Shown: positions 9,765-17,138, counted from the stretch's first letter. The stretch is 64,000 nucleotides of DNA from Raineyella sp. LH-20 (GCF_033110965.1 NZ_CP137003.1:1674001-1738000), one strand, 5' to 3'. Made by a program: numbers and translations. The notes: a model not told the origin generated them from the sequence alone.

Positions 9765-9857
9765 TTGTCTACTCGTCGTGTCTCTAAGGGGCCTGGTCGG
9801 CGGCCGAAGTCGCTGGCTCGTCGCCGGTTCATGGAGTTGTTGGCGGAGGGCGTTCGT
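9765..9857 (+). mobile_element. 5' fragment of an IS30-like transposase
   Basis: A TTG start at 9765, preceded by GGAGGT, opens a frame beginning STRRVSKGPGRRPKSLARRR and then FMELLAEGV. This resembles the N-terminal helix-turn-helix region of actinobacterial IS30-family transposases. Similarity stops after about 31 codons, where the frame runs into the oppositely oriented IS3-like fragment. It cannot encode a working transposase. The 206 bases between cas3 and this fragment (9559-9764) show no gene. Confidence 0.55.
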
Positions 9858-10004
9858 AACCCAACGACACAGCGAATTTGCATCGAGGCTGAATGTGGGG
9901 GCGATCGCTCGACACGCGGCGATCTGACTTGGGTAGTTGGCACGGTGGATCAGGACCGCCCGGACGGCTTGCTTCCGGAGCTCCGTCGAAACGCGGGTGG
10001 ACAT
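9858..10004 (-). mobile_element. 5' fragment of an IS3-family OrfA (truncated)
   Basis: On the minus strand an ATG at 10004, preceded by GGGGAG, starts MSTRVSTELRKQAVRAVLIH and continues ANYPSQIAACRAIAPTF...LCRWV. This is the helix-turn-helix N-terminus of IS3-family OrfA proteins. The match ends near residue 50, at about 9858, where it abuts the IS30-like piece. The frame stays open to 9726 without OrfA-like sequence. The element is dead, and lies between the leftward promoter at 10116 and cas3. Confidence 0.6.
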
Positions 10005-10115
10005 GTCCGATCTCCCCTCAGTGGGAGTGGATGGATGGGGCCTGGGGCGGACCTCTGGCGGTCGCCCTCCAGATGTGGGCTCCCAGGCTGGCGGAGTGTG
10101 GCGGCGTCTAAGGCC

Positions 10116-10144
10116 AGTATAGTACTGATGCTTGGTACGTAGAC
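10116..10144 (-). promoter_or_regulatory. Leftward promoter facing the cas operon
   Basis: The minus strand reads TATACT at 10121-10116, a near-consensus -10 box. No good -35 hexamer sits at the correct distance (about 10139-10144), which suggests dependence on an activator or other context. The only coding sequence found downstream before cas3 (start 9558) is insertion-sequence debris. The promoter could serve the cas operon through a roughly 550-base leader, or be the old promoter of the IS3-like fragment. Confidence 0.5.
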
Positions 10145-10156
10145 CTCACCTACTAA
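10138..10156 (-). promoter_or_regulatory. Protospacer-like target with TTA PAM for the mini-CRISPR RNA
   Basis: Read on the minus strand, TTA (10156-10154) is followed by GTAGGTGAGGTCTACG (10153-10138). The spacer-like sequence at 10197-10212 is GTGGGTGAGGTCTAGG. They agree at positions 1, 2, 4-14 and 16. TTA fits the TTN PAM reported for a type I-G system. The site covers the -35 region of the leftward promoter. The partial match, long enough for binding but not full-length, is what is known for targets of CreR/CreA-type regulatory guides. Confidence 0.65.
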
Positions 10157-10169
10157 CACGTGTTATCAT
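10140..10169 (+). promoter_or_regulatory. Possible promoter of the mini-CRISPR RNA, with 12-bp palindrome
   Basis: On the plus strand TAGACC (10140-10145) and TATCAT (10164-10169), 18 bases apart, could be -35 and -10 boxes. Transcription would begin at about 10175-10177, just in front of the degenerate repeat. A perfect palindrome, TAACACGTGTTA (10154-10165), lies between and over these boxes and next to the PAM; it may be a repressor operator. The assignment rests on sequence likeness only. Confidence 0.4.
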
Positions 10170-10175
10170 GAAGTA

Positions 10176-10262
10176 CCTGTCGGGCTTCATTGCGGCGTGG
10201 GTGAGGTCTAGGTTGTTCTCTTACTGAGACACACTTCCCGGCAGGCTCACCGGGTCCGGCAA
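10176..10262 (+). ncRNA. Degenerate mini-CRISPR; CreR/CreA-like regulatory RNA
   Basis: Positions 10181-10195 (CGGGCTTCATTGCGG) are identical to 15 of the last 16 bases of the array repeat in its crRNA orientation, which is the part that forms the crRNA 5' handle. A 35-base spacer-like segment follows (10197-10231); true spacers here are 36-41. Next comes a degenerate second repeat (10232-10262) that keeps the TCCCGG...CCGGG hairpin at the right register but little else. The first bases of the spacer match a PAM-flanked site 44 bases upstream. Known CreR and CreA RNAs have this half-repeat, spacer, degenerate-repeat form and guide the effector complex to repress a promoter. Function here is inferred. 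Confidence 0.65.
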
Positions 10263-10525
10263 CGAACCATGGGCCAGCGCATCTCGCGACGGCGTCCGAC
10301 CTCGTAGGCAGGCGGGCGCTCACTCGACTTCACCCCGAGGGCGATCACCGGGCCGTCGCCGTACTCCATGCCGAGGTCGACCTCGGCCCTGTCATTGGTA
10401 CGCCACTGCCTGGGGGAACGGCTCGTCCAACCCTGGTGCCTTTCTGCACACTTCGCCGACCACGGTCTCCAGGAGATGGCCGAACTCGGTGGGCTCTCTG
10501 AGACGCCCCTCAACGTGGCAAACGT
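10247..10525 (-). pseudogene. Remnant of a DUF4143 (AAA_14-type) ATPase, 3' end with frameshift
   Basis: One minus-strand frame gives WRTNDRAEVDLGMEYGDGPV followed by IALGVKSSERP, the C-terminal DUF4143 motif (AEVDL...EVKSS) of ATP-binding proteins once linked to mobile DNA. The preceding part, SPTEFGHLLETVVGEVCR, is readable only in another frame. The N-terminal ATPase is absent. The gene is therefore truncated and frameshifted. It overlaps the end of the mini-CRISPR. Confidence 0.6.
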
Positions 10526-10606
10526 GAGGCCTTGAAGTGAGCAAACGTGAGCGGTGTTGATGCCGGTCTGGCAGGGGCGCCGGTCTCGGTTCAGCAGCTC
10601 CCGGCG

Positions 10607-11344
10607 TCAGCGGACCGTACGCTCTGGCTCACCCACACCCACCTGGCGACGCGTGACGACCTTCCCGGCCACGCCGCCGACCACGCCCAGCAGCGCACCC
10701 ATCGCCAGTCCCAGTACGACCAGATGGCCGATCGCCCCGGCCATGGTCTCGAGGGCGAAGTAGGTGGCCATCTCCTGAGCTGTGCCGCCGCCCTGATCGG
10801 CCCATTCGGCGATGTTCAGCGGGTCGGCGAGCAGCAGCGGCATGCCGGCGACCACCACGATCAGGCCGGTCAGGCATGCCACCGCCCCGGTGGCCAGCCC
10901 GCACCAGAGGCCCGCCGTGACGCCGGAACGTACGCTACGCCGGCGCGCCCCCTCCCGTACGGCCATGACAAGGATGCCGGCCCCGACGAGTGCCCAGAAC
11001 ACGTTGTCGAGGATGTCGCGCAGCGGCAGGGGAGGCTGCGTCACGTTGTTCATGGCGATCTCGACGGTCCACAACAGCCCGAGGACCAGGCCCGCCGCCG
11101 TGCTCCGCCTCGGCAGCGCCTGCGCCGGCGCGGACAGATTGCGCGGCCACGAGGTCAGGCCCAGCATGGCGAGGATCGCGAGGAGGGCGGCGACGGCCTC
11201 GGTGATCCGCATCCCCCGCCCGTCGGCGGGCGACAGGTGCTGCAGTGCGGCCACGACCACCAGCAGCGCGCCGGCCGTCAGCACGCCGCGGAGGAGCAGA
11301 TCGGGTGTCGGATGCTGCGTGGTGAGAGCCAGACGGTGCGCCAC
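10607..11344 (-). CDS. Multi-pass membrane protein, unknown function
   Basis: About 245 residues from a GTG at 11344, preceded by AGAGGG six bases away. I see five or six hydrophobic segments: GVLTAGALLVVVAALQHL, ITEAVAALLAILAMLGLT, AAGLVLGLLWTVEIAM, ILDNVFWALVGAGILVMAV, a long one beginning VTAGLWCGLATGAVACLTGL, and a last one with IGHLVVLGLAMGALLGVVGG. The C-terminus is basic. No catalytic motif is visible and I do not recognise the family. A frame extending further upstream runs through tandem repeats and is unlikely to be translated. Confidence 0.7.
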   Translation of the reverse strand: MAHRLALTTQHPTPDLLLRGVLTAGALLVVVAALQHLSPADGRGMRITEAVAALLAILAMLGLTSWPRNLSAPAQALPRRSTAAGLVLGLLWTVEIAMNNVTQPPLPLRDILDNVFWALVGAGILVMAVREGARRRSVRSGVTAGLWCGLATGAVACLTGLIVVVAGMPLLLADPLNIAEWADQGGGTAQEMATYFALETMAGAIGHLVVLGLAMGALLGVVGGVAGKVVTRRQVGVGEPERTVR

Positions 11345-11413
11345 CAGATGCCCTCTCGATGGGAGACAGGAACTCGTGCCCAGCTTAGGAGCTGGTCCAG
11401 AGGTCACCGGGCC

Positions 11414-11482
11414 GTACGAACCCCGGCCTACGAACCCCGGCCTACGAACTGCGGCGTACGAACCACGGCCTACGAACCACGG
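11414..11482. repeat. Five tandem 14-bp repeats
   Basis: Five units of (G/C)TACGAACCNCGGC start at 11414, 11428, 11442, 11456 and 11470; the last lacks one base. They lie upstream of the membrane-protein gene and just behind the ATPase gene. Each unit contains TACGAAC, part of the CGTAC-rich sequence common in this window. No coding role is apparent. Confidence 0.9.
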
Positions 11483-11502
11483 TGCACCCAACGTCCTTCA
11501 TG

Positions 11503-12144
11503 TCACCGCCAGCCGTCCTCCTCATCGCCCTCGTCGGCCTCGCCGCCGCAGCATCGCGGGACTTCGAGGCGCAGCAGGTCGATCGCCCGCATCACCTTCT
11601 CCAGGAATACCGGCGACGGATCCACCACGTACCGGCGCGGATGGGTCGACCAGGCGGCCAGGATGCGTTCGTCGATGGCCACCGCAGCCTCCGCCGATTC
11701 CACCCGCAGCGGGTTGCGATTGTTGTAGCCCTGCTGAGCGGTGGGCGTCCGCAGATGGATCACCGCGTCGTAGCGGGCCAGCTCGTGCTCCAACGTCGTC
11801 CCCACCGCTGCCCAGTACTCGTCGGGCTCACCGGGCCAGTAGGCGGCGCCGTCGACGGTGCCGCGATCGCACAGCACGATCGCCGGGTCGCGGCTCTCGC
11901 CGACCGCCTCCAGTTCCCGCTGCACGTAATAGATCGCCCGTTGCCCGGCCTGGCGGCACACCAGCGAGTCGTCGCGGGGGAACCCGCCGCCGAACACCAC
12001 ACCGGCCGACTCCTGCACGACGATCACGTGGCGGCAGAAGGTCTGGCGGGCGAGTTCGAGGAAGGCGGTCTTGCCCGCCCCCGGCCCACCGGTGAAGGCC
12101 ACCCGCCGATGGTCGTGGGGGCCGGTGCAGTGGCAGTCCGTCAT
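11503..12144 (-). CDS. AAA_28-type P-loop ATPase/kinase-like protein
   Basis: A 213-residue protein. Walker A is GGPGAGKT at about residues 18-25, and a Walker B-like strand IVLCDRGTVDGAAYWPG lies at about 92-108. The layout matches small ATP-binding AAA_28 proteins, which resemble nucleotide kinases. The segment HLRTPTAQQGYNNRNPLR is typical of this group. Near the N-terminus MTDCHCTGPHDH carries two Cys and two His, a possible metal site. The gene follows the methyltransferase by four bases and may be cotranscribed. The substrate is unknown. Confidence 0.8.
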   Translation of the reverse strand: MTDCHCTGPHDHRRVAFTGGPGAGKTAFLELARQTFCRHVIVVQESAGVVFGGGFPRDDSLVCRQAGQRAIYYVQRELEAVGESRDPAIVLCDRGTVDGAAYWPGEPDEYWAAVGTTLEHELARYDAVIHLRTPTAQQGYNNRNPLRVESAEAAVAIDERILAAWSTHPRRYVVDPSPVFLEKVMRAIDLLRLEVPRCCGGEADEGDEEDGWR

Positions 12145-12148
12145 GGCG

Positions 12149-12637
12149 TCACCGGGCCGGGCGTCCGGGCACGCCGAGCCACCGTGGGACGCGCCGACGA
12201 TAGGAGGCGTACGCCTCGCCGAAGCGCTCCTGCAAGGCCCGTTCCTCGGGCAGGATCTGGAACGCTGTGAGGATCCCGGCCAGGGCCGCGATCGGCGGGA
12301 TCGCGCGGGCCGAGCCGAGCCAGGCGGCGTGGGTGACCAGTGCACCGGTGAGGGCGAGGTACATCGGGTTGCGGGTGAAGCGATAGACCCGCTCGGTGAC
12401 CAGGACACTGGCATGCTCCGGGGCACCCGGGTGGAGCGTCGTGCCGCGCCGGACGAACTCGGCGACCGCGGCGATCCCCAGCACCGCACTGGCCGTGCCG
12501 ATCGCGCCGGCGGCGAGGAACCGGGCCGGGCCCGGACGACGCCGGTAGCTCGGCCGGCCGGCCAGCAGCCACTGGGCCACTCCGAGTCCCAGGGTCCAGA
12601 TCGGCGGCGGGATGCGCGTGTCGAGCGGCGTTGCCAT
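12149..12637 (-). CDS. Isoprenylcysteine methyltransferase-like membrane protein
   Basis: A 162-residue protein with four hydrophobic segments and the C-terminal signature of the phospholipid/isoprenylcysteine methyltransferase family: VYRFTRNPMYLALTGALV, then LPEERALQERFGEAYASYRRRVPRWL. Such enzymes use S-adenosylmethionine at the membrane; the acceptor is unknown. The ATG lies six bases after TAGGCT (12649-12644, minus strand), with no ribosome site between, so the mRNA is probably leaderless. The ATPase gene follows closely. Confidence 0.85.
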   Translation of the reverse strand: MATPLDTRIPPPIWTLGLGVAQWLLAGRPSYRRRPGPARFLAAGAIGTASAVLGIAAVAEFVRRGTTLHPGAPEHASVLVTERVYRFTRNPMYLALTGALVTHAAWLGSARAIPPIAALAGILTAFQILPEERALQERFGEAYASYRRRVPRWLGVPGRPAR

Positions 12638-12643
12638 GCACGG

Positions 12644-12649
12644 AGCCTA
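12644..12649 (-). promoter_or_regulatory. -10 box of a leaderless mRNA (methyltransferase gene)
   Basis: TAGGCT on the minus strand is followed by six bases and the ATG at 12637. The same TAG(G/A)NT-N6-8-start arrangement occurs before five other genes in this window. Confidence 0.5.
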
Positions 12650-13318
12650 GTCCGCGGCGCGGTCGCCGGCTCGGGAAATCGTCGTCAGTGCGATGTCGAT
12701 GCGCCCCTCGGTGAGCCCGCACCAGTCCGGGGCGGTGCCGGGGCGCGTACGCGGCATCCCGATGAAACTCGACCGCGCCACGCCGCCGTACACGAACGCG
12801 TCGCCGGACTCCAACAGCACCGTGCGATAGGGCCGCGTCGGGGTCTGCGTGTTCCCCAGCCGGAACTCGCCGGAGTCCCCGATCGACAGGATCACCACCG
12901 GCCCCGTCCCCTTCGGCCGGTGGACCCGCAGCGCCGCGCCGGGCGCCAGGTGGGTGACTAGCGCGCTGTCGGGCGTCCACTCGTCCGGGTCCGGCTCGGA
13001 CTCCGTGGAGCTCGGCAGACCGCGTCGCAGAGCCCCGCGGGCGATGTCGATCACCCAGTCGGGCACCTCCGTCACGTGCCGGCGCAGCGTGGCGCCCCGG
13101 GCAGTGATCTGCTGGCCCGCCCAGCTGCGCGCCCCGGCGACGAGTCGCCGCTGCTGCTCGAGGGTGAGCAGGTCGGGCAGATGGGTGGCGTCGGGCCCCA
13201 GACGGCGGATCGGCCGATCCACCACGTCCACGGGAAACAACGCCTCCGCCTGGACCGACGCCGCCCGGGTCGACGCCACTCGGATCGTCCCCGCCTGGAT
13301 CGTCGCTGTCCCGCCCAT
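12647..13318 (-). CDS. AlkB-like protein lacking iron-binding residues
   Basis: A 223-residue protein whose second half aligns with the AlkB 2-oxoglutarate dioxygenase fold: LAPGAALRVH, PVVILSIGDSGEFRLGN, LLESGDAFVYGGVAR, PGTAP and GRIDIALT. AlkB repairs alkylated bases using Fe(II) bound by HxD...H. Here the first His is present (His133), but the Asp position is Pro135 and the distal His position is Ile186; Arg206 corresponds to one of the two 2-oxoglutarate arginines. The protein is therefore probably not an active dioxygenase. The ATG at 13318 has an AGAAGGAG ribosome site. The frame shows no other damage. Confidence 0.8.
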   Translation of the reverse strand: MGGTATIQAGTIRVASTRAASVQAEALFPVDVVDRPIRRLGPDATHLPDLLTLEQQRRLVAGARSWAGQQITARGATLRRHVTEVPDWVIDIARGALRRGLPSSTESEPDPDEWTPDSALVTHLAPGAALRVHRPKGTGPVVILSIGDSGEFRLGNTQTPTRPYRTVLLESGDAFVYGGVARSSFIGMPRTRPGTAPDWCGLTEGRIDIALTTISRAGDRAAD

Positions 13319-13535
13319 GTCGCTCCTTCTGGCCTCCGGCCGCCCACCACGGGCGTGCACGGCTTCAGCGGAAAGCGTACATATGTTCTAGCGCGGCGGT
13401 GTGACACGCGCCGGATCCGGAGCGTACGGAGCTGCGCCGACGTCCGATCCGGGCTGCATCGGACGGGTCGGCACCGGATAGGCCGTATCGGATGGGATGG
13501 CGCCCGCCCGACCGCATCTGCGGCGCCGACGTACC

Positions 13536-14963
13536 TCAGGCCACCGCGAACCGCAACGGCGGCCGGCCCACCTCGGCCCGGATGCCGTCGCTCACCGCGC
13601 TCAGCCACGCAGTCACCGAGGCGTACGCCTCCGGCGTATCGGGGTAGCGGCACCGTACGTGCATGCCGTCGTCGGTGAGCAGGAACCAGACCATCACCCC
13701 CTGCGTCGGCAGCGACGCCGATAGCTGATAGGGCGACAGCCCCGGCGGCAGGGTCACCGGCAGCCGGCGATTGTCCAGCCAGGACAGGGCGAACATCCCC
13801 GGCGCGGTCGGCATCCCGCCGTACGGCGCCATGATCGGCGCCAGCGGATAGGACCCGAGCGTGACCGCCTCCCTGACCGCGGCCGCGCAGTGGCGTACGT
13901 CCGGGGTGTCCGCCTCGAGCACGGAGTTGGTGATGAACCAGCCGACCGCGTCGCGCCAGCGCGGTTCGTCACGGCTGTGCACCGGCATCACCGCGCGCAG
14001 CGGGCCACCGGTGAGCGCGAGCGTCACCCGGGTCATCACCGACACGGTCAGCGGGAGCAGCCGGACGCCGAGCTCGCCGGCCCGCTCCGCGTACGCCGCC
14101 AACTCCTCGGTGTCGAGGATGTCGACGACCTCGACCACGTCCGGTCGCGGACGGGACACGTCGCCCAGCGACAGCGGAAACACCGGCATCACCCCGCCGG
14201 CACGGCGCAGGATCTCCGCCCAACGCCCGACGACCTCGGCCGGGGCCGGCGGCCGGGCCGCCAGCACGGCGGTGTGCTCGGCGAAGGCGGGGACAGCCGG
14301 CAGGCCCGCGCCCGGCGTACGCCCCGCGAGCAGGTCGTCGAGGATCGCGGTGAGATCGCGGACCAGCACCAGCATCGACCAGGCGTCGACATGGGCGTGG
14401 TCGGCCCCGATCACCACCGTCGGCCGGCCGTCACCCTCCACCAGCAGGAGGCGGTACGACGGCCGTTCGTACGGGGAGCAGGCGGTGTCCAGCACCGACT
14501 GGACGACCTCGGCGGGCCGCTGGCCCGCGGCGGGGAGATGGTCGACCCAGCTGCCGGGCAGCACCTCGACCTCATGCAGTCGCACGGCGGTGGTCGCATC
14601 GGTCGTGTCGGCGGCGCCGGTCGCGCGGCCGGTGTCGTCGGTGCTGTCCGCGTCGTACGTGCCGTCGGTGGCATCCGCGTTGTACGCGTCATCGGTGGCA
14701 TCCGCGTCGTACGGGTCGTCGTCGGTGTCCGCATCGGTGGAGAAGACCGTCCGCAGCGTGCCGTGCCGGGCGATGACGGCATGCCACGCGGCGGCCAGCA
14801 GCTCCCGGTCGACCGGGACGCCCGGCGCGAAGACCTGCGGCGTGAAACCGACCCCCATCCAGGAGCCGGGACGCGACCCCACACCTACGTGGCGGCCTTG
14901 GTCGAACGATACCGGGAGCTCGCGGCCCTCGGCCGCGGACACCCGGAGGACGTAACTGCTCAC
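13536..14963 (-). CDS. Stand-alone condensation-domain protein
   Basis: About 475 residues. It begins LPVSFDQ, the usual start of NRPS-type condensation domains, and has the catalytic-type motif GADHAHVDAWS (HxxxD) in the middle. Later, WFITNSVLEADTP and the C-terminal LLTDDGMHVRCRYPD also fit the fold. Such free-standing domains form amide or ester bonds, or are PapA-like acyltransferases. A low-complexity insert rich in Asp, Thr and Ala (coding 14600-14740, repeats of the form YDADATDD) splits the N-terminal part. No adenylation or carrier domain lies nearby. The start is uncertain: GTG at 14963 is chosen because it precedes the domain, and the frame is open to 15041. Confidence 0.7.
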   Translation of the reverse strand: MSSYVLRVSAAEGRELPVSFDQGRHVGVGSRPGSWMGVGFTPQVFAPGVPVDRELLAAAWHAVIARHGTLRTVFSTDADTDDDPYDADATDDAYNADATDGTYDADSTDDTGRATGAADTTDATTAVRLHEVEVLPGSWVDHLPAAGQRPAEVVQSVLDTACSPYERPSYRLLLVEGDGRPTVVIGADHAHVDAWSMLVLVRDLTAILDDLLAGRTPGAGLPAVPAFAEHTAVLAARPPAPAEVVGRWAEILRRAGGVMPVFPLSLGDVSRPRPDVVEVVDILDTEELAAYAERAGELGVRLLPLTVSVMTRVTLALTGGPLRAVMPVHSRDEPRWRDAVGWFITNSVLEADTPDVRHCAAAVREAVTLGSYPLAPIMAPYGGMPTAPGMFALSWLDNRRLPVTLPPGLSPYQLSASLPTQGVMVWFLLTDDGMHVRCRYPDTPEAYASVTAWLSAVSDGIRAEVGRPPLRFAVA

Positions 14964-15103
14964 TCGTCCCCGCTCCGGCAGGGGGAACGACCCGATGCTC
15001 GTCTGGCGCACGGCTCGTAGCATAAGCAGAACATGTGACAACGCCGGTCCGTGTGTTGAGTTGATGTAACAGATGTGACGAGAAGACGTAACAGGAGGGC
15101 CCG

Positions 15104-15934
15104 ATGGCCCGATGGAACCTGACCGACCATACGACCGGTGAGCCCGTGTCGCTCGCCTATGACGATGAGGGGGAGGGGCCCGCGGTCGTCCAACTGCACG
15201 GATTGACCTCGAGCCGCGCCCGCGACCGCCTCCTCGGCCTCGACATCATCGCCGGGCTGACGGACCATCGTCTGATCCACTACGACGCCCGCGGGCACGG
15301 GCACTCGACCGGGCCGCGGATCCCCGGGGCGTACGCCTGGCCCCGGCTCGCCGAGGACCTGCTCGACCTGCTGGACCACCTCATCCCCGACGAACCGGTG
15401 CACGCGGTCGGCAAGTCGATGGGGGTGGGCACTCTGCTGCATGCCGCGGTCCGGCGCCCCGAACGGTTCTCCGGGCTGACACTGATCATCCCGCCGACGG
15501 CCTGGGCGAGCCGGGTCGCCCAGCACGACGCGTACGTCCGAAACGCCGACCTGATCGAGCGGCGAGGGCTGCGGCACTGGTCCTCGCTGGAGAAGCGGCT
15601 GCCGCTGCCGCCGGCCGTACGTCCCGACCGGCCGTTCACCCTGCCCGACGTGGCCGAGGACCTGCTGCCGACCCTCTACCGTGGCGCGGCGGCGACCGAC
15701 CTGCCGACGGTCGGGGAGTTGGCCGACCTCGACCTGCCCACGCTGATCCTCGGCTGGCTCGACGACCCCTCGCACCCGCTGTCCACGGCACGGACCCTGC
15801 ACGAGGTGCTGCCCGACAGTCGGCTGGCGATCGCCCGCACCCCGGCCGACGTCGCGACCTGGCCGGGCCGGGTCGCCGACCACGTGGACGCCGTGGCGGA
15901 GCGCGGCGCAGCGGGGGTGCGGGGGCGGCGCTGA
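15104..15934 (+). CDS. Alpha/beta-fold hydrolase
   Basis: A 276-residue alpha/beta hydrolase. The oxyanion-hole strand VVQLHGLTSS lies near residue 30 and the nucleophile elbow is GKSMGVG (Ser about 105). The acid and the catalytic His are probably in the GWLDDPSHPL segment near residue 222 or just after. A strong AGGAGGG ribosome site precedes the ATG. It is divergent from the condensation-domain gene, so the two may share a control region. The substrate cannot be told from sequence. Confidence 0.85.
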   Translation: MARWNLTDHTTGEPVSLAYDDEGEGPAVVQLHGLTSSRARDRLLGLDIIAGLTDHRLIHYDARGHGHSTGPRIPGAYAWPRLAEDLLDLLDHLIPDEPVHAVGKSMGVGTLLHAAVRRPERFSGLTLIIPPTAWASRVAQHDAYVRNADLIERRGLRHWSSLEKRLPLPPAVRPDRPFTLPDVAEDLLPTLYRGAAATDLPTVGELADLDLPTLILGWLDDPSHPLSTARTLHEVLPDSRLAIARTPADVATWPGRVADHVDAVAERGAAGVRGRR

Positions 15935-16112
15935 CCGTCTGGGTCGTCCGACCGGGGACGTACGGGGGCGCATGCTGCGTTCCCACGCTGGCGTGCGCCT
16001 GGGCCGTCCGACCGGGGAGCGTACGCCACCTCGTGCCGAGACCTCCGGTGGTGTTCCGCCCGGGTTCGCCGCTGGCTCGCACCACCCGACCGGGTCCTCG
16101 GGGCGCGGTGGA

Positions 16113-17138
16113 TCAGGGCACCAGGATCCCGCGCCCGCGCAGCCGACCGGTGTCCAGGTCGTCCATCGCGTCGTTGACGGCGTCCAGCGGATAGGTCCGG
16201 GTCAGCATCTCGACTCGGCCGGCGGCGGTGAGGGCCATCAGTTCCACCAGGTCGTTGTAGCTGCCGACCAGGTTGCCGACCACGTTGCGTTCGGTCGAGA
16301 TGACGTCGATCGCCGGGATGGAGATGGTGCCGCCGTACCCGATGATGAAGTCGCTGCCCGCCCGTCGGGTCATCGTCCAGCCCTCTCCCTCGGCGCCCTG
16401 TTCGCCGACGAAGTCCAGGACGACCTCGGCGCCCTTGCCGTCGGTGAGTTCGAGCACGCGTTCGACCTCCGTGCCGTCGGCGAGCACCGTCTCATCGGCG
16501 CCCCAGGCGCCGGTCAGTTCGAGGGCGGCCGGGTTGCGGTCGAGCACCACGATGCGGGTCGCGCTCATCGCTCGCAGGCACTGCAGGCCGAGGTGGCCCA
16601 GGCCACCGGCGCCGATGATGACGCAGGTGCTGCCCGGGTGCAGCAGCGGCAGGGTCTTCTTGACGGCGTGGTAGGCGGTCAGTCCGGCGTCCGCGAGGGC
16701 GGCCACGGCGGCCGGCTCGATCCCCGCCGGGAGCTTGACGACCGAGCGGGCGGTGGTGCGGAGGTACTCCGCCATCCCGCCGTCGGTGTCGATGCCGGGG
16801 AACTGCTGCGCCTCGCAGTGCACGTCGTCGCCGGCGCGGCATGCCCGGCAATAGCCGCAGGTGATCAGTGGGTGCAGGATCACCGGATCGCCCGGGTGCA
16901 GGTGCTCGACCGCCGAGCCGACGGCGTGCACCCAGCCGGCGTTCTCGTGGCCGAGCGTGTAGGGCAGGGCGACCTGGGATTTCGGTGCCCACTGACCCTC
17001 GACGATGTGCAGGTCGGTGCGGCACAGGCCGGCACCGCCGATCTTCACGATCACGTCGTACGGGTGACGGATCGTGGGCTCCGGCACGTCCTCGACCACG
17101 GGACGCACCGCGTACTGATGCAGACGGACCGCTTTCAT
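16113..17138 (-). CDS. Zinc-dependent medium-chain alcohol dehydrogenase
   Basis: A 341-residue MDR dehydrogenase. The catalytic zinc site is GLCRTDLH with the GHENAGWV motif, and the structural zinc site has four Cys in CGYCRACRAGDDVHC. The cofactor-binding loop is GAGGLGHLG followed by VVLDRNP, the acidic end suggesting NAD rather than NADP. The start MKAVRLHQ at 17138 is chosen because GGAGG lies five bases upstream; an upstream ATG at 17174 is less likely. It stands alone on this strand. The alcohol substrate is unknown. Confidence 0.9.
   Translation of the reverse strand: MKAVRLHQYAVRPVVEDVPEPTIRHPYDVIVKIGGAGLCRTDLHIVEGQWAPKSQVALPYTLGHENAGWVHAVGSAVEHLHPGDPVILHPLITCGYCRACRAGDDVHCEAQQFPGIDTDGGMAEYLRTTARSVVKLPAGIEPAAVAALADAGLTAYHAVKKTLPLLHPGSTCVIIGAGGLGHLGLQCLRAMSATRIVVLDRNPAALELTGAWGADETVLADGTEVERVLELTDGKGAEVVLDFVGEQGAEGEGWTMTRRAGSDFIIGYGGTISIPAIDVISTERNVVGNLVGSYNDLVELMALTAAGRVEMLTRTYPLDAVNDAMDDLDTGRLRGRGILVP

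Noticed and set aside
10176-10530. A CreT-like toxin gene beside the mini-CRISPR, as in CreTA modules
   Set aside because: I found no small open frame with a promoter carrying a second guide match; the target faces the cas operon, which fits CreR better.
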